64,000 bases of DNA from Rhizomicrobium sp. (lineage in GTDB: Bacteria; Pseudomonadota; Alphaproteobacteria; Micropepsales; Micropepsaceae). The position numbers and the translations under genes were made by a program. Shown here one piece after another: positions 29,128-38,646 of the stretch; position 1 is the first letter of the stretch; each line of letters starts with the position of its first letter. Where the stretch lies: the NCBI GenBank assembly GCA_037200045.1, contig JBBCHM010000001.1, forward strand, positions 806,001 through 870,000. The letters are read 5' to 3'. Below the pieces are notes generated by a model. That model was not told the origin of the DNA and searched no databases. It worked only from the letters and a program-made list of their open reading frames with translations.

Positions 29128-32100
29128 CGGCGATTGGCGGCCCGCCTGAGGTCGAGGGTGTGCGGAAAGTCGGTATTGGCGTCCTCCGGCGGCGGCTCGA
29201 AGATGCCACCGGTGAAGCCGAACGGCTCGAAGCGCGCCAGGCGGCGCCCTTCCGCTTCATAGCCGTTGACGGGAAAGGTCACGTAATTGCGCCCGCCCGG
29301 ATGGGCGACGTGATAGGTGCAGCCGCCCAGGGACCGCTTGCGCCAGCCGTCCCACACTTCGCAGATCAGCGGCGCGTGGCTGGGGATCGTCGGATGCAGC
29401 GCGCTCACTGGCTGCCAGGCGCGGAAACGCACCCCGCCGACCGCTTCATCGAGCGCGATCGGCTTCAACGGCACGGCGCGGCCATTGACGAGAATCTTGT
29501 GGCGGCCGGCGACCAGTCCCTTCACTTTCACTTCCAATCGTTCGACCGAGCTGTCCACGAAACGTACCGTGCCGCCGACCGTTCCTTCCTCACCCATGAC
29601 GTTCCAAGGCTCCAGCGCCTGGCGCAGTTCGAGGGCGACGCCGCCATACTGCACCTTGCCGGCGAGCGGGAAGCGGAAGGCCCAATGGGGCCGGAACCAG
29701 TCCGCGTCGAAGGCGAAGCCGTTGGCGTTCAGATCGGCGATCACATCGGCGAAATCGGCCCATACGAAATGCGGCAGCATGAAGCTGTCGTGCAACGCCG
29801 TGCCCCAGCGCACCAGCTTGGTCTGATAAGGCGTCTGCCAGAACCGCGCGACGAGGGCGCGCAGCAGCAGGCCCTGCGCCAGGCTCATTTCGGGATGCGG
29901 CGGCATCTCGAAGCCGCGGAATTCGACAAGGCCGAGGCGGCCCGTGGGTCCGTCTGGTGAATAGAGTTTGTCGATGCAGATCTCGGTGCGATGGGTGTTG
30001 CCGGTCACGTCGATCAGGAGGTTGCGGAAGATGCGATCGACCAGCCAGGGCGGGATATAGCCCGTCTGCGGATCGGGCACCTGCGCGAAGGCGATCTCCA
30101 TCTCGTAGAGCGTATCCAGCCGCGCCTCGTCGATGCGCGGCGCCTGGCTGGTCGGCCCAATGAACATGCCGGAGAACAGATAGGAAAGCGACGGATGGTT
30201 CTGCCAATAGCCGATCAGGCTGCGCAGCAGATCGGGCCGCCGAAGGAACGGGCTGTCGGCCGGCGTCGCCGCGCCGAGAACGATGTGATTGCCGCCGCCG
30301 GTGCCGGTGTGGCGGCCGTCGAGCATGAACTTCTCGGTGCCCAGCCGCGTCAGCCGCGCCTCTTCGTAAAGCGCCTCGGTGATCGCGACCTGGTCGTCCC
30401 AGGATTTCGCGGGATGGATGTTGACCTCGATGACGCCGGGATCGGGCGTCACCTTGATGACGTTGATGCGCGGGTCGTAAGGCGGGCCATAGCCTTCGAC
30501 ATGGATCGCCGCGCCAAGCTCGGCGGCCGCGTCTTCGACCGCCGACAGCAGGTCGAGATAGTCCGCCGCGGTTTCGGTCGGCGGCAGGAACACGCTGAGG
30601 CGGCCGCCGCGCGGCTCCACCGTCAGCGCGGTGCGGACGCTGGCGCCTTCCAGCGGCGGTTCCTGTTCGACGCGCGCGCGGCGCGCTTCCCAGGCCGCGT
30701 CGCGCAACCCGCCGGAGAGATAGGGCTGGCGGTAATCGTCGCGCTCGGGCAGCGGCGGCAGCTTCTCGAACGGATCGGGCGGCGGCACGAAGGGTCGCGC
30801 CGTCGCCGGCAGCCAGGGCAAAGCCTCGAGCGGCAGGCGGTATCCGAGGGGCGAGTCGCCCGGCACAAGCTGGAGCCGGCCGGCGCGCGTCGCCCACCGT
30901 TCGGAGCGCCAGCGCCGCTTGTCCGCCGCGTTCCAGCGCTGCACCGGCAGCACGAATCCGGTCGGCTTGCCCAGGCCACGCTCGAACACGCGCGCCAGGC
31001 GGGCGCGCATCTCCGGATCGTCGAGCTTGGAATTCAGCGGATCGACATTGACCGGCAGCATCCGCTCCTTGCCGATGTAGTGCCACGGGTCCTCATAGGC
31101 CTCCATCGCATTGCCGGGATGGATGTCGAGGCGCCGTGCGATGCCGGTCGCAAGATTGCGTGCGTCCTCGACGGTCGGCTTGTAGTTGTCGCGCTCGCGC
31201 GCGATGCGGGCGGCGTCGCGCCACAGCGGCACGCCGTCGCCGCGCCAGTAGAGCGCGAAGGCCCAGCGCGGCAGGCTCTCGCCCGGATACCACTTGCCCT
31301 GGCCGTAATGCAGGAAGCCGCCCGGCGCGAAACGGTCGCGCAGCCTGCGGATCAGCGTGTCCGCCAGGCCGCGTTTGGTGGGACCGACCGCCGCCGTGGT
31401 CCATTCCGCGCCGTCCATGTCGTCGATCGAGACGAAGGTCGGCTCGCCGCCCATGGTGAGGCGCACATCGCCGTCCTGGAGCAGCGTGTCGATGCGGTCG
31501 CCCAGCCGATCGATCGCGCGCCATTGGTCGTCGGTATAGGGCTTGGTCACGCGCGGCGGCTCGACGACGCGCTTGATCGACATCTCAAACTCGAAGCTGA
31601 CCTCGCAGTCTTCGAGGGCGCCGCTGATCGGCGCCGCGTGGGTCGGATTGGCGGCACAGGCGAGGGGAATGTGGCCTTCGCCGGCGAACAGCCCGGAGGT
31701 CGGATCGAGTCCGACCCAGCCGGCGCCCGGCAGATAGACCTCGCACCAGGCGTGCAAATCGGTGAAGTCCTGTTCGGCGCCGGACGGTCCGTCGAGCGAT
31801 TTCTGGTCCGGCTTCAACTGGATGAGGTAGCCCGATGCAAAACGCGCCGCGAGCCCGAGGTGACGCAGGAGCTGCACCAGCAGCCAGGCGGAATCGCGGC
31901 ATGAGCCGGCGCGGGTCTCCAGCGTGTGGTCCGGCGTCTGGATGCCGGGCTCCATGCGGATCAGATAGTTGATGTCGCGCTGGAGCTGCGCGTTCAGGTC
32001 GAACAGAAAGCCGGTGGTCGGTTTTTCGATTCGCGGCACGGCGGCGAGATAGGCCGCGAAGCGCGGCCCGACCTCCGCCTTCTGGAAGAAGGGCTTGAGG

Positions 32101-32438
32101 TCCTCCAGGACTTCCGGCGCATAGGCGAAGGGAAAGACCTCGGCCTCGGGCTCCAGGAAGAAGTCGAACGGGTTGATGACGTTCATCTCCGCCGTCAGGT
32201 CGACGGTGACCGTCAGGTGGTCGGTCTTCTCCGGCACGACGATCCGCGCCAGCCAGTTGGACTGCGGGTCCTGCTGCCAGTTGAGGAAGTGCTGCTCGGG
32301 GCCGATCTTCAGGCTGTAGGCCAGGATCGGGGTGCGGCAATGCGGGGCGGGGCGCAGCCGGACGAGCTGTGGGCCGAGGGTGATCGGCTTGTCGTAGCGG
32401 TAGCGGGTGGAATGGGAGAGGGCGACCTGGATGCTCAT
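29124..32438 (-). CDS. Transglutaminase-like / DUF2126 protein
   Basis: A 1104-residue cytoplasmic protein. N-terminal transglutaminase-associated beta domain ([20 protein letters not shown]), transglutaminase core with catalytic Cys in [10 protein letters not shown], His in [11 protein letters not shown] and Asp in [10 protein letters not shown], followed by a large DUF2126 region covering the remaining two-thirds ([47 protein letters not shown]). The ATG at 32438 starts the conserved [16 protein letters not shown] segment and has AAGGTGGAG before it. It heads the three-gene operon. The core resembles the smaller transglutaminase at the operon's end, so two related enzymes flank one predicted ligase. 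Confidence 0.92.
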   Translation of the reverse strand: MSIQVALSHSTRYRYDKPITLGPQLVRLRPAPHCRTPILAYSLKIGPEQHFLNWQQDPQSNWLARIVVPEKTDHLTVTVDLTAEMNVINPFDFFLEPEAEVFPFAYAPEVLEDLKPFFQKAEVGPRFAAYLAAVPRIEKPTTGFLFDLNAQLQRDINYLIRMEPGIQTPDHTLETRAGSCRDSAWLLVQLLRHLGLAARFASGYLIQLKPDQKSLDGPSGAEQDFTDLHAWCEVYLPGAGWVGLDPTSGLFAGEGHIPLACAANPTHAAPISGALEDCEVSFEFEMSIKRVVEPPRVTKPYTDDQWRAIDRLGDRIDTLLQDGDVRLTMGGEPTFVSIDDMDGAEWTTAAVGPTKRGLADTLIRRLRDRFAPGGFLHYGQGKWYPGESLPRWAFALYWRGDGVPLWRDAARIARERDNYKPTVEDARNLATGIARRLDIHPGNAMEAYEDPWHYIGKERMLPVNVDPLNSKLDDPEMRARLARVFERGLGKPTGFVLPVQRWNAADKRRWRSERWATRAGRLQLVPGDSPLGYRLPLEALPWLPATARPFVPPPDPFEKLPPLPERDDYRQPYLSGGLRDAAWEARRARVEQEPPLEGASVRTALTVEPRGGRLSVFLPPTETAADYLDLLSAVEDAAAELGAAIHVEGYGPPYDPRINVIKVTPDPGVIEVNIHPAKSWDDQVAITEALYEEARLTRLGTEKFMLDGRHTGTGGGNHIVLGAATPADSPFLRRPDLLRSLIGYWQNHPSLSYLFSGMFIGPTSQAPRIDEARLDTLYEMEIAFAQVPDPQTGYIPPWLVDRIFRNLLIDVTGNTHRTEICIDKLYSPDGPTGRLGLVEFRGFEMPPHPEMSLAQGLLLRALVARFWQTPYQTKLVRWGTALHDSFMLPHFVWADFADVIADLNANGFAFDADWFRPHWAFRFPLAGKVQYGGVALELRQALEPWNVMGEEGTVGGTVRFVDSSVERLEVKVKGLVAGRHKILVNGRAVPLKPIALDEAVGGVRFRAWQPVSALHPTIPSHAPLICEVWDGWRKRSLGGCTYHVAHPGGRNYVTFPVNGYEAEGRRLARFEPFGFTGGIFEPPPEDANTDFPHTLDLRRAANRR

Positions 32439-32606
32439 GACTCCACCTTGCCGCAACTGCGAAAGGCCCGCCACCCATCCCGGATGGCCGCATCGACGGA
32501 CGGCGGCGGATTGCCCGCCCGTGGATGCTTTATGAGGCTCATTGCCCGGAATTTCGTCGCAAACGGGCCCCTGGGCCGGCCCGAATCGGCCGTCGGGCGT
32601 TCAGGG

Positions 32607-33749
32607 CTATCCGTTGAAGCCGTGGGCCGCCGCGTCGATCAGGCGTTCGTTTGGAATGTTGAATCCCACGGAGGTTCCCTTGCCGGGCGTGCTCACCACC
32701 CTGAGACCCCCGCCATGCATATCGATCATCGATTTCGCGAGCGGCAGGCCCAGCCCGGTGCCTTTGTGCTTGCGGCTCACATAGCTGTCGATCTGCCCAA
32801 AGGGCTGAAGCGCCACCGCCGCTTCCTCGGGCGTCATGCCGATACCGGTGTCCGACACCGTGACGACCGCGCCGGCGGCCGGGTCCAGCTGCAGCCGCAC
32901 GACGACGAGGCCGTCCGGCGGCGTGAACTTGACGGCGTTTGAGACGAGGTTCAGCAGAATTTGCTGGATCATCCGTTCGTTTCCCGCGATCCGGATCGGC
33001 TGCTCCGGAAGCTGGTCCGCCAGCACGACGCCGCCGTTCGACGCCGTCATGCTCATGAGCCGGCAGACATCGCGTACCGCCATCACGAGTTCGACGGGCT
33101 CGTCCATGCGAATCTTGGCGCTCGCCGACTCGATCCGGGATAGATCGAGGACATCGTTGACGAGGCTGAGGAGGTGATGGCCGCTCGTGAAGATATCGTA
33201 GGCGTATTCGACGTAGCGAGAGCTTCCGACGGTTCCGAAGGTCTCGTTCTTGAGAATTTCCGCGAAGCCGATGATCGCGTTGAGCGGCGTCCGCAGCTCG
33301 TGGGACATGCTCGCAAGGAATTTCGACTTCTCCTTGTTCGCGGCCTCGGCCTCGTCCCTGGCGATGATGAGCTGGTCCGTGAGCGACCGGGACGCAAGAA
33401 GCGACGACCGCGCCCGCCGGTACTGCATCTGGCCGAAGCCGACGACCGGGATGCCGACGAATATCGACGTGATCGCCATCGCGAACGACATCGCCCACGC
33501 GTTCCGGCCGAGGCCGACCGCGGCGAGCAGGCCGACGACCACGACATGGGCCGTGGCCAGCAGAAGCACGATGGCGCTCACGGTGACCGTGTTCGGCAGC
33601 CGATCCAGGAATTCGATGGAAATGGCGTCGAACAGCTCGGCGATCGCTTTCAGCAATCGGGCCAGGGCCTTTTCGAGGTTCCACCCGCGGCTGGCCGGCC
33701 GGGCGCCCAGGCCGGCAATCGTCTGACTCAAGGAATCGACTTGGATCAT
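32607..33749 (-). CDS. Membrane sensor histidine kinase
   Basis: 380 residues. Two membrane helices (about 55-80 and 84-106) with almost no periplasmic loop, then a short coiled linker, HisKA dimerisation domain with phospho-acceptor H150 (SMSHELRTPLN), and an HATPase with N box (NLVSNAVKF), G1 (DTGIGM) and G2 (GTGLGL). There is no recognisable extracytoplasmic or PAS sensor, so input may be membrane-based or come from the first 50 residues. The ATG at 33749 has GAGG 6 nt upstream; a TTG one codon earlier has no advantage. No REC partner is adjacent except the single-domain CheY 0.7 kb upstream on the same strand. Confidence 0.92.
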   Translation of the reverse strand: MIQVDSLSQTIAGLGARPASRGWNLEKALARLLKAIAELFDAISIEFLDRLPNTVTVSAIVLLLATAHVVVVGLLAAVGLGRNAWAMSFAMAITSIFVGIPVVGFGQMQYRRARSSLLASRSLTDQLIIARDEAEAANKEKSKFLASMSHELRTPLNAIIGFAEILKNETFGTVGSSRYVEYAYDIFTSGHHLLSLVNDVLDLSRIESASAKIRMDEPVELVMAVRDVCRLMSMTASNGGVVLADQLPEQPIRIAGNERMIQQILLNLVSNAVKFTPPDGLVVVRLQLDPAAGAVVTVSDTGIGMTPEEAAVALQPFGQIDSYVSRKHKGTGLGLPLAKSMIDMHGGGLRVVSTPGKGTSVGFNIPNERLIDAAAHGFNG

Positions 33750-33886
33750 CAACTGCCTCTTCGCGCAAAGCCGTCTGACGCCCGCTCAGGATAGAATGTC
33801 CTTCCCTACCAACTGCTACACACTGTCGCGGATTGGGATAACCTACGTTACGAGCCGATACGACGGCGCGCGGTTTGCAGAAATGG

Positions 33887-33976
33887 TTCGTTCGCCGCCG
33901 GCAATCCGTCTGCTTTTTTCTTCAAGCGTTGGAACGCCCGGGTGGGGTATAAAAGCGACCGCCGGCGGCGAACGAA
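33887..33976. repeat. Perfect 16-bp inverted repeat with 58-nt spacer between the kinase and cheZ genes
   Basis: TTCGTTCGCCGCCGGC at 33887-33902 is exactly reverse-complemented at 33961-33976. The pair fills the middle of the 274-nt gap between cheZ (ends 34024) and the kinase gene (starts 33749), both read leftward. It could form a long-looped hairpin in the read-through message, or be a protein-binding site. No U-run follows, so it is not an ordinary terminator. Confidence 0.6.
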
Positions 33977-34023
33977 TTCATTCGAACGACCTTCTTGCCG
34001 ACAAAGATCGTTCGGCGGAGCGC

Positions 34024-34392
34024 TCAGGCGGAAGCGTGCTCCAGCATTTGATCGATATCGTCCTGACTGAGCCCCTCGCCCTGAAGAGCCGGTCCTTCGA
34101 GCCTGCAATCGCCGGAGTCCGGCGGTCCTTCCGGAATGTCCGTTGCGCCGTTCAACGCGCCGGCGACCTTGGCGAGCCGCTGGCCCACGATGTCCTGAAA
34201 GGTGCAGGCCTCGCGGATTCGCATGCACTCCGAACGGATCTGGCGCGCCATCGGGTCGTCGCCGCCACCGGTGGTGAGACCGACGATATGGTCGACGGCA
34301 TCGAGGATCGCGATGACCGCGGTCTCGGTCTCGCCGATCGACGTCGACAATTCCGCCGCCAGTTGCAAGCGTGGTGTGGCAATCCCGGTCAT
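34024..34392 (-). CDS. cheZ: Short CheZ-like CheY-P phosphatase
   Basis: A 122-residue helical protein. It has the CheZ signature FQDIVGQRLAKV: D67 and Q71 keep the four-residue spacing of the E. coli CheZ pair D143/Q147, where Gln attacks the phospho-aspartate. The C-terminus GEGLSQDDIDQMLEHA resembles the CheY-binding tail. It is about half the length of enteric CheZ, as in other alphaproteobacterial versions. The ATG at 34392 was chosen by the start of helical homology and an AGG about 10 nt upstream. It directly follows a cheY gene and would dephosphorylate that protein. Confidence 0.8.
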   Translation of the reverse strand: MTGIATPRLQLAAELSTSIGETETAVIAILDAVDHIVGLTTGGGDDPMARQIRSECMRIREACTFQDIVGQRLAKVAGALNGATDIPEGPPDSGDCRLEGPALQGEGLSQDDIDQMLEHASA

Positions 34393-34460
34393 GATCTGCC
34401 TGTTCTGAAGAGGGCCGCTCGGCGCCGTCGGCGGTGCACGCGCAGACCGCCATACCGTCG

Positions 34461-34838
34461 CTATTGCGTGAGGAAGGGCGTGATCTTCGTCTTGAGCGTC
34501 GCGCCGTTGAACGGCTTGACCATATAGCCGCTGACGCCGGCGGCCCGCGCGGTCGCGACGTTCTCGACCTTCGCCTCGGCCGTCACCAGGACGAAGGGCG
34601 TCTTGGCGGTCTTGGGATTGGAGCGCACCGCCCGCAGGAGGTCGAGCCCGCTCATCGGCTGCATGTTCCAATCGGAGAGGACGAGGTCGTATTTCTTGGC
34701 CTGCAGGAGCTGCAGCGCGCCCTCGCCATGGGTCGCCTCGTCGATGTTCTTGACGCCGATCTCCGTGAGCAGCCCTCGAACAATTCTCAACATCGTCTTG
34801 TAGTCGTCGACGATCAATACGTTGCAATCGGTGCGCAT
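34461..34838 (-). CDS. Single-domain response regulator, CheY-like
   Basis: A 125-residue stand-alone receiver. Acidic pair D11-D12 (IVDDYK), phospho-acceptor D56 in SDWNMQPMSG, switch threonine in VTAEA and lysine in MVKPF are all present, so it should be phosphorylated. DWNM matches flagellar CheY more closely than transcriptional regulators. A strong AAGGAGG precedes the ATG. It is followed by cheZ and preceded by the degenerate EAL gene on the same strand, and is separate from the second CheY inside the che operon. Confidence 0.93.
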   Translation of the reverse strand: MRTDCNVLIVDDYKTMLRIVRGLLTEIGVKNIDEATHGEGALQLLQAKKYDLVLSDWNMQPMSGLDLLRAVRSNPKTAKTPFVLVTAEAKVENVATARAAGVSGYMVKPFNGATLKTKITPFLTQ

Positions 34839-34891
34839 GTTGTCCTCCTTGTCTTGCAATTCGAAGAAGCCGTTTTCCCTGTCGATTCCGC

Positions 34892-36334
34892 TCAGGCCGC
34901 AAGTCCGGTGACGACCGACTTCACGGCGGTTCCGAAATAGCTGCCCTGGCCGAGCTTGATGCCGATGTCGCGCGCGCGAACCATTTCTTCGCGGGTCGAG
35001 ATATTGTCGGCGACGGTCTCGATGCCGAGCTTGGTGCAGATGCCGAGCAGGCCGCGAAGCAGAATGTCGTGTCTGTCGCCGCTCTTCGAGCTTCGCACGA
35101 TCGTGCCGTCTATCTTCACGAAGTCCACTTCCAGATCCTGCAGATACGCGATCGGCAAGACGCCCGGCGCGAAATGGTTCAAACCGACGCGTATTCCCAT
35201 CTGCCGCAGAAGCCCGACCGCCATCTGGAGCTTGTCGAAATCGCAGGCCGATGGAAGGGTCGCCACCTCCAGGAGGAGCCGCGGCGCGAGATGCTGCCTG
35301 GCTTTGAGCAGGCCGGAGAAAAGCGCGAAACACGCCGGATCGGCGAGCGTGTGGCCGCAAATGCCCAGCGCCAGCTTGAAATGCGCGGTCGACTGGCTCT
35401 CCAGAACCCCGAGAACCTGCGCCAGTGAGACGACATCGAACGTGTCCGCGAGCCCGATCTCGCGCGCGATCCGAAGAGATTCGGCGGTCGATTCGGCGGC
35501 GTCGAGCCGGGTCAGCACGTCGTAGCGGCCGGTCTTGCCGGTCTTCAGATCGGCGACCGCTTCGTAGCGCAACTCGAACCCGTCGTTTTCCGCCGTGCTC
35601 GCTTCGCTGGAGGCCCGGGCGATGGCTTCGCCGACGAACCGGCCGAACACCGTCGCCAAACTGCCTTGATGCCGGCCGGGCATGTCGCCGCGCGTGAACC
35701 GGCCGATCGCCTGGCGCATCGCGAGCGAGGCCTGCTCGAGCGTCAACCCGTTATCGTCGAGAGACAGAAATCCGTCCGACGCGGACAATCCGTCGACGTC
35801 GCAGGTCTTGGCGACGCCTTCGATCGCGCTTGCGAGCGTACAATCGGTGTCCTGCGCGTCGCAGACCACGCCGAAGGCGTTCTCCGTCAACTGGCCGGCG
35901 CTGCCCAGCGCCTTGAGCGCCGCGCCGATCTGGAGGAGGAATTTGCGGGCGCGCGCGGGCGGCAGCCCCGCGCATATCTGGGACAGATTCGGAATGTCGA
36001 CCAGCTTCATGCCGTACTGCGTTCCCAGGCTCTTTTCCGCCGCGGCGAGAAAGGCGTTCAGGTCCGGAAGCCCCGTGCGGGCATCGGTTCCCGACGCCGT
36101 CGCCGTGCGGGCGGGCGGCAGCCGGACGGCGCAGGAAATGCGCGGCACCTTCGCGGGAAGGCAGCACATCGAGACTTGGACCGCGTCGCCATTCGCGAGG
36201 CCGAGGCGAACCGGGCCGAAGCGGCGTCCCGGCCGGATGGCCATGGCGTAGGTGGCGAATTTCGAGCCATCGGAGGGCATGAACAGCGATCCGGCCCGCC
36301 GGCTGATCAGCTCTTCGGCCGGCACGTCGCACAC
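34892..36334 (-). CDS. Degenerate GGDEF-EAL domain protein (main frame)
   Basis: 480 residues in this frame from a GTG at 36334; the true N-terminus is probably in another frame (see 36335-36443). Residues about 85-230 look like a GGDEF domain that has lost its motif (TGLPDLNAFL present, ENAFGVV where GGDEF should be). From about 245 there is an EAL domain with altered catalytic residues: DVL for EAL, LNHFAPG for the DDFGTG loop, and VADNIS for the (I/V)AEGVE-type motif. KIDGTIV and the final GQGSYFG remain. It is unlikely to make or cut c-di-GMP; a binding or scaffold role is more plausible. It is read toward the cheY-cheZ pair. Confidence 0.85.
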   Translation of the reverse strand: MCDVPAEELISRRAGSLFMPSDGSKFATYAMAIRPGRRFGPVRLGLANGDAVQVSMCCLPAKVPRISCAVRLPPARTATASGTDARTGLPDLNAFLAAAEKSLGTQYGMKLVDIPNLSQICAGLPPARARKFLLQIGAALKALGSAGQLTENAFGVVCDAQDTDCTLASAIEGVAKTCDVDGLSASDGFLSLDDNGLTLEQASLAMRQAIGRFTRGDMPGRHQGSLATVFGRFVGEAIARASSEASTAENDGFELRYEAVADLKTGKTGRYDVLTRLDAAESTAESLRIAREIGLADTFDVVSLAQVLGVLESQSTAHFKLALGICGHTLADPACFALFSGLLKARQHLAPRLLLEVATLPSACDFDKLQMAVGLLRQMGIRVGLNHFAPGVLPIAYLQDLEVDFVKIDGTIVRSSKSGDRHDILLRGLLGICTKLGIETVADNISTREEMVRARDIGIKLGQGSYFGTAVKSVVTGLAA

Positions 36335-36443
36335 AGCCGCGCGCGGCGCCCGATGCGAAGTGGATCAGGCATTCGGCATCGATCTCCAGCAGGAGGTCGG
36401 CATTGGCGAAGGCAAATCCCAGCAATCGGGCCGTGTCGATCAT
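36335..36443 (-). other. Frameshifted N-terminal (PAS-like) part of the degenerate EAL gene
   Basis: From the ATG at 36443 a different frame encodes MIDTARLLGFAFANADLLLE and continues with an FASGAAR segment, which looks like the start of a PAS domain and should run directly into CDVPAEELISRRAGSLF of the downstream frame. Removing one G from the GC-rich run near 36335-36346 would join the two into one 516-residue PAS-GGDEF-EAL protein. Either the gene is broken, or the run holds a sequencing error. Which is correct cannot be told from this sequence. Confidence 0.6.
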
Positions 36444-36554
36444 CGAAGTTCTCGGTGCCTGACGCGACCAGGCTAGCGCCGAGAGCGTTAGCATCGAGAA
36501 ACCCTAATCCCGAAAAAGGGTAACAGATGTTTCCCTTCGCCGCAGGCGCCGGCG

Positions 36555-36568
36555 GCGCCCATGGGCGC
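36555..36568. repeat. 14-bp perfect palindrome after the Crp/Fnr gene
   Basis: GCGCCCATGGGCGC is self-complementary and begins 8 nt beyond the stop of the minus-strand Crp/Fnr gene. It could be a weak terminator stem without a U-tract, or chance in GC-rich DNA. Confidence 0.35.
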
Positions 36569-36575
36569 GGGCCGG

Positions 36576-37328
36576 TCAGGCGGCGGCGAGCTTGCGCAAC
36601 GCGGCGTCGTCGAAAATCGAAATCACGCCGCGATTGAAATCCACGATTCCGAGATCGCGCAGTTTCTTGAGCGAGCGGCTGACATGGACCGCCGTCATGC
36701 CGAGGGCATCGGCGAGGTCGTCGCGCCGCAGAGGAACCTCGAAGGCCAGCGGACGGTCCAGGGTATCGCCGAGGCGCGCCACCCGCCGCTGCAAAAGCAG
36801 GATGAAATGCGCGAGCCGCTCCACGGCCGTCCGCGCGCCCAGGCTCAGGGCGATTTCATCGGCGTCCCGCTGCGCGTCGCCGCAGGCGCGCAACACATCG
36901 GCCAACGCATCCGGATTCGCCATGAGCTCGCGAAGCAGGACATCGCGGGGAAACTCGCACAGCGTGGCGCGGGTCAAGGTGCGGACGGAGTATCCCCACC
37001 GCTGCTCGTCGAAACTGACTTGTCCGATCAAGTCGCCGGGAAGAAGCAGGGATAATATCTGCCGGCGGCCGTCGCGGGTGGCGCTGTAGCGGTAGGCCCA
37101 GCCGCTGCGCAGGGTGTAGACGAACTGCCGCCGGTCGCCCTGGTGGATGATCACCTGGCCCTTGTGCATCGTCCGCGCCGCGGTTCGCATGGACTCCGCG
37201 GCAAATTCGCGGCGAGCAATTATATTGCGATACGCAATCAAGCCGCGCACCGGGCAGCTCGCACAACTCGGCAGCAGGGGCTGCGCCGCCGCATCCGCCA
37301 AATTCCTGATGTCGCGGACCATCAGCAT
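36576..37328 (-). CDS. Crp/Fnr-family transcriptional regulator (first of a divergent pair)
   Basis: About 250 residues. Near the N-terminus is a CxxC (SCASCPVRG), then a cyclic-nucleotide-binding-like barrel (KGQVIIHQGDRRQFVYTLRSG, LPGDLIGQ) and a C-terminal Crp helix-turn-helix (DLADALGMTAVHVSRSLKKL). The spaced cysteines recall FNR-type iron-sulfur or redox sensors, but a full four-cysteine FNR set is not evident. The ATG at 37328 is preferred because similarity begins there; in-frame starts exist further upstream. It is divergent from a second Crp/Fnr gene across 436 nt. Confidence 0.88.
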   Translation of the reverse strand: MLMVRDIRNLADAAAQPLLPSCASCPVRGLIAYRNIIARREFAAESMRTAARTMHKGQVIIHQGDRRQFVYTLRSGWAYRYSATRDGRRQILSLLLPGDLIGQVSFDEQRWGYSVRTLTRATLCEFPRDVLLRELMANPDALADVLRACGDAQRDADEIALSLGARTAVERLAHFILLLQRRVARLGDTLDRPLAFEVPLRRDDLADALGMTAVHVSRSLKKLRDLGIVDFNRGVISIFDDAALRKLAAA

Positions 37329-37764
37329 GATAGTGTTGCCCCGAGCCGAGCGCGGCGCCCAATCGGGCGCCAGTGGGCGCAAAAGTGCTTCGGGATGCCC
37401 GAAAACCGCGCTTTCCATCCGATCGTCGCCACAACATCCCCCCGTCTGACTTCGTACGCTTCCGCGTAATTTCGCCACGACTGTGCGACAAGTTGTCTGA
37501 AGCCGACGGTTGTCCTCTTAGGGTTAACAGAAGGTTAATACAGCAGAATAATCCATGTGATTTCAATCACTTACATTTGTTAATAACATAAATCATTTAC
37601 ATTGATCACAGATACTTTCCTTCTCCTTTGGGCGCGATTGGGCAATTTTAGCGCGTGAGATTTTATGCCCAGACGGCAGGCACTTTGGTCGGATTTCCGG
37701 CCTCTTGGGTGATGGCGGCGTCGGCCTAAATGACCTTCGAATTCGAAGAGGACCGCCACCGTCA
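37329..37764. other. 436-nt divergent intergenic region with AT-rich core
   Basis: Lies between the two divergent Crp/Fnr start codons. The stretch 37495-37620 is strikingly AT-rich for this genome (GGTTAACAG, AAGGTTAATA, TTTGTTAATAACATAAATC) and holds a CRP-like dyad. It probably carries both promoters. No gene is evident. Confidence 0.6.
37556..37571. promoter_or_regulatory. CRP/FNR-type operator
   Basis: TGTGA-TTTCAA-TCACT, a near-perfect match to the CRP-family consensus TGTGA-N6-TCACA, in the AT-rich centre of the region between two divergent Crp/Fnr regulator genes. Likely auto- or cross-regulation; which protein binds is unknown. Confidence 0.6.
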
Positions 37765-38478
37765 ATGAGTAGTGTGAACAGTGGATGCCAAGCCTGCGTG
37801 ATGGGCTCGCTATCGATTTATGGGCCGACGCTTCGTCGGCAGGTTTCGGCGATCGAGACCCTGAAAACCGGGAGACGGGAATTTCCGGCGCGGCGTCGCA
37901 TTTTCCGCGAAGGCGACAAGATCACCGAGATCTTCACGATCCGGGCGGGCTGGGCCTTTCGCTATCGCGAGCTTTCCGATGGCGAGCGGCAGATACTGTC
38001 CTTCTTCATACCGGGGGACATCATTCCCCTGGAATCGGTCTGGATGCCCAACTCGCCGCTGCTGTATTCGGTGAAGTCGCTGACCAATCTGGCGGTCTGC
38101 GCCCTTCCGCTGCCGAGCTTCTGCAAGATGCTCCAGGCGTCGGACGAACAGATCCGCGAGGTCGAAAACGCGGAATACCGATTTCTGCATTCCCTCTACG
38201 GCCGGTTTGTCCATATGGGCCGCAAGAGCGCGCGCAGCCGGATGGCGCATTTTTTCCTCGATATCGAAGCGCGCCTGCGCCGAAGGGGCCTGACGGAGGG
38301 CGCCACGATGTTTTTCCCGCTGCGCCAGGAGCACCTCGCCGATTCCCTGGGCCTGACGACGACCCACGTGAATCGCAGCCTCGCCAAATTCCGCAGCGAG
38401 GGCATCCTGACCTTGGAGCGCCAGGTGCTGTCGATCCTCGATCGCCAAGAACTCGCCAAGGCCAGCGACGAACCCTGA
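37765..38478 (+). CDS. Crp/Fnr-family transcriptional regulator (second of a divergent pair)
   Basis: A 237-residue regulator. N-terminal CxxC (SGCQACVMG), effector barrel (RRIFREGDKITEIFTIRAG, FFIPGDIIPLES) and Crp-type helix-turn-helix (HLADSLGLTTTHVNRSLAKF). The architecture mirrors the divergent partner, including the CxxC before the barrel. The ATG at 37765 was chosen over an upstream in-frame start because similarity begins there; its ribosome site is poorly spaced. The globin-coupled receptor and che operon follow 168 nt downstream on the same strand, so this regulator may control them. Confidence 0.88.
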   Translation: MSSVNSGCQACVMGSLSIYGPTLRRQVSAIETLKTGRREFPARRRIFREGDKITEIFTIRAGWAFRYRELSDGERQILSFFIPGDIIPLESVWMPNSPLLYSVKSLTNLAVCALPLPSFCKMLQASDEQIREVENAEYRFLHSLYGRFVHMGRKSARSRMAHFFLDIEARLRRRGLTEGATMFFPLRQEHLADSLGLTTTHVNRSLAKFRSEGILTLERQVLSILDRQELAKASDEP

Positions 38479-38646
38479 GCGCGGCGCGCAAAGAGTCGTC
38501 CAACGGAAAATCTGCGGAACAAATGTTACAAACCGCGCCTTGCAAGCGTGTCTGACGCGGTCCGTCGTATCGACTTGGTTGTGGCGACTCTACAAATGAG
38601 CGAGGCGGCGATTCGCCGTGCGTGAGGGGAAACACAAGAGGGCCAT

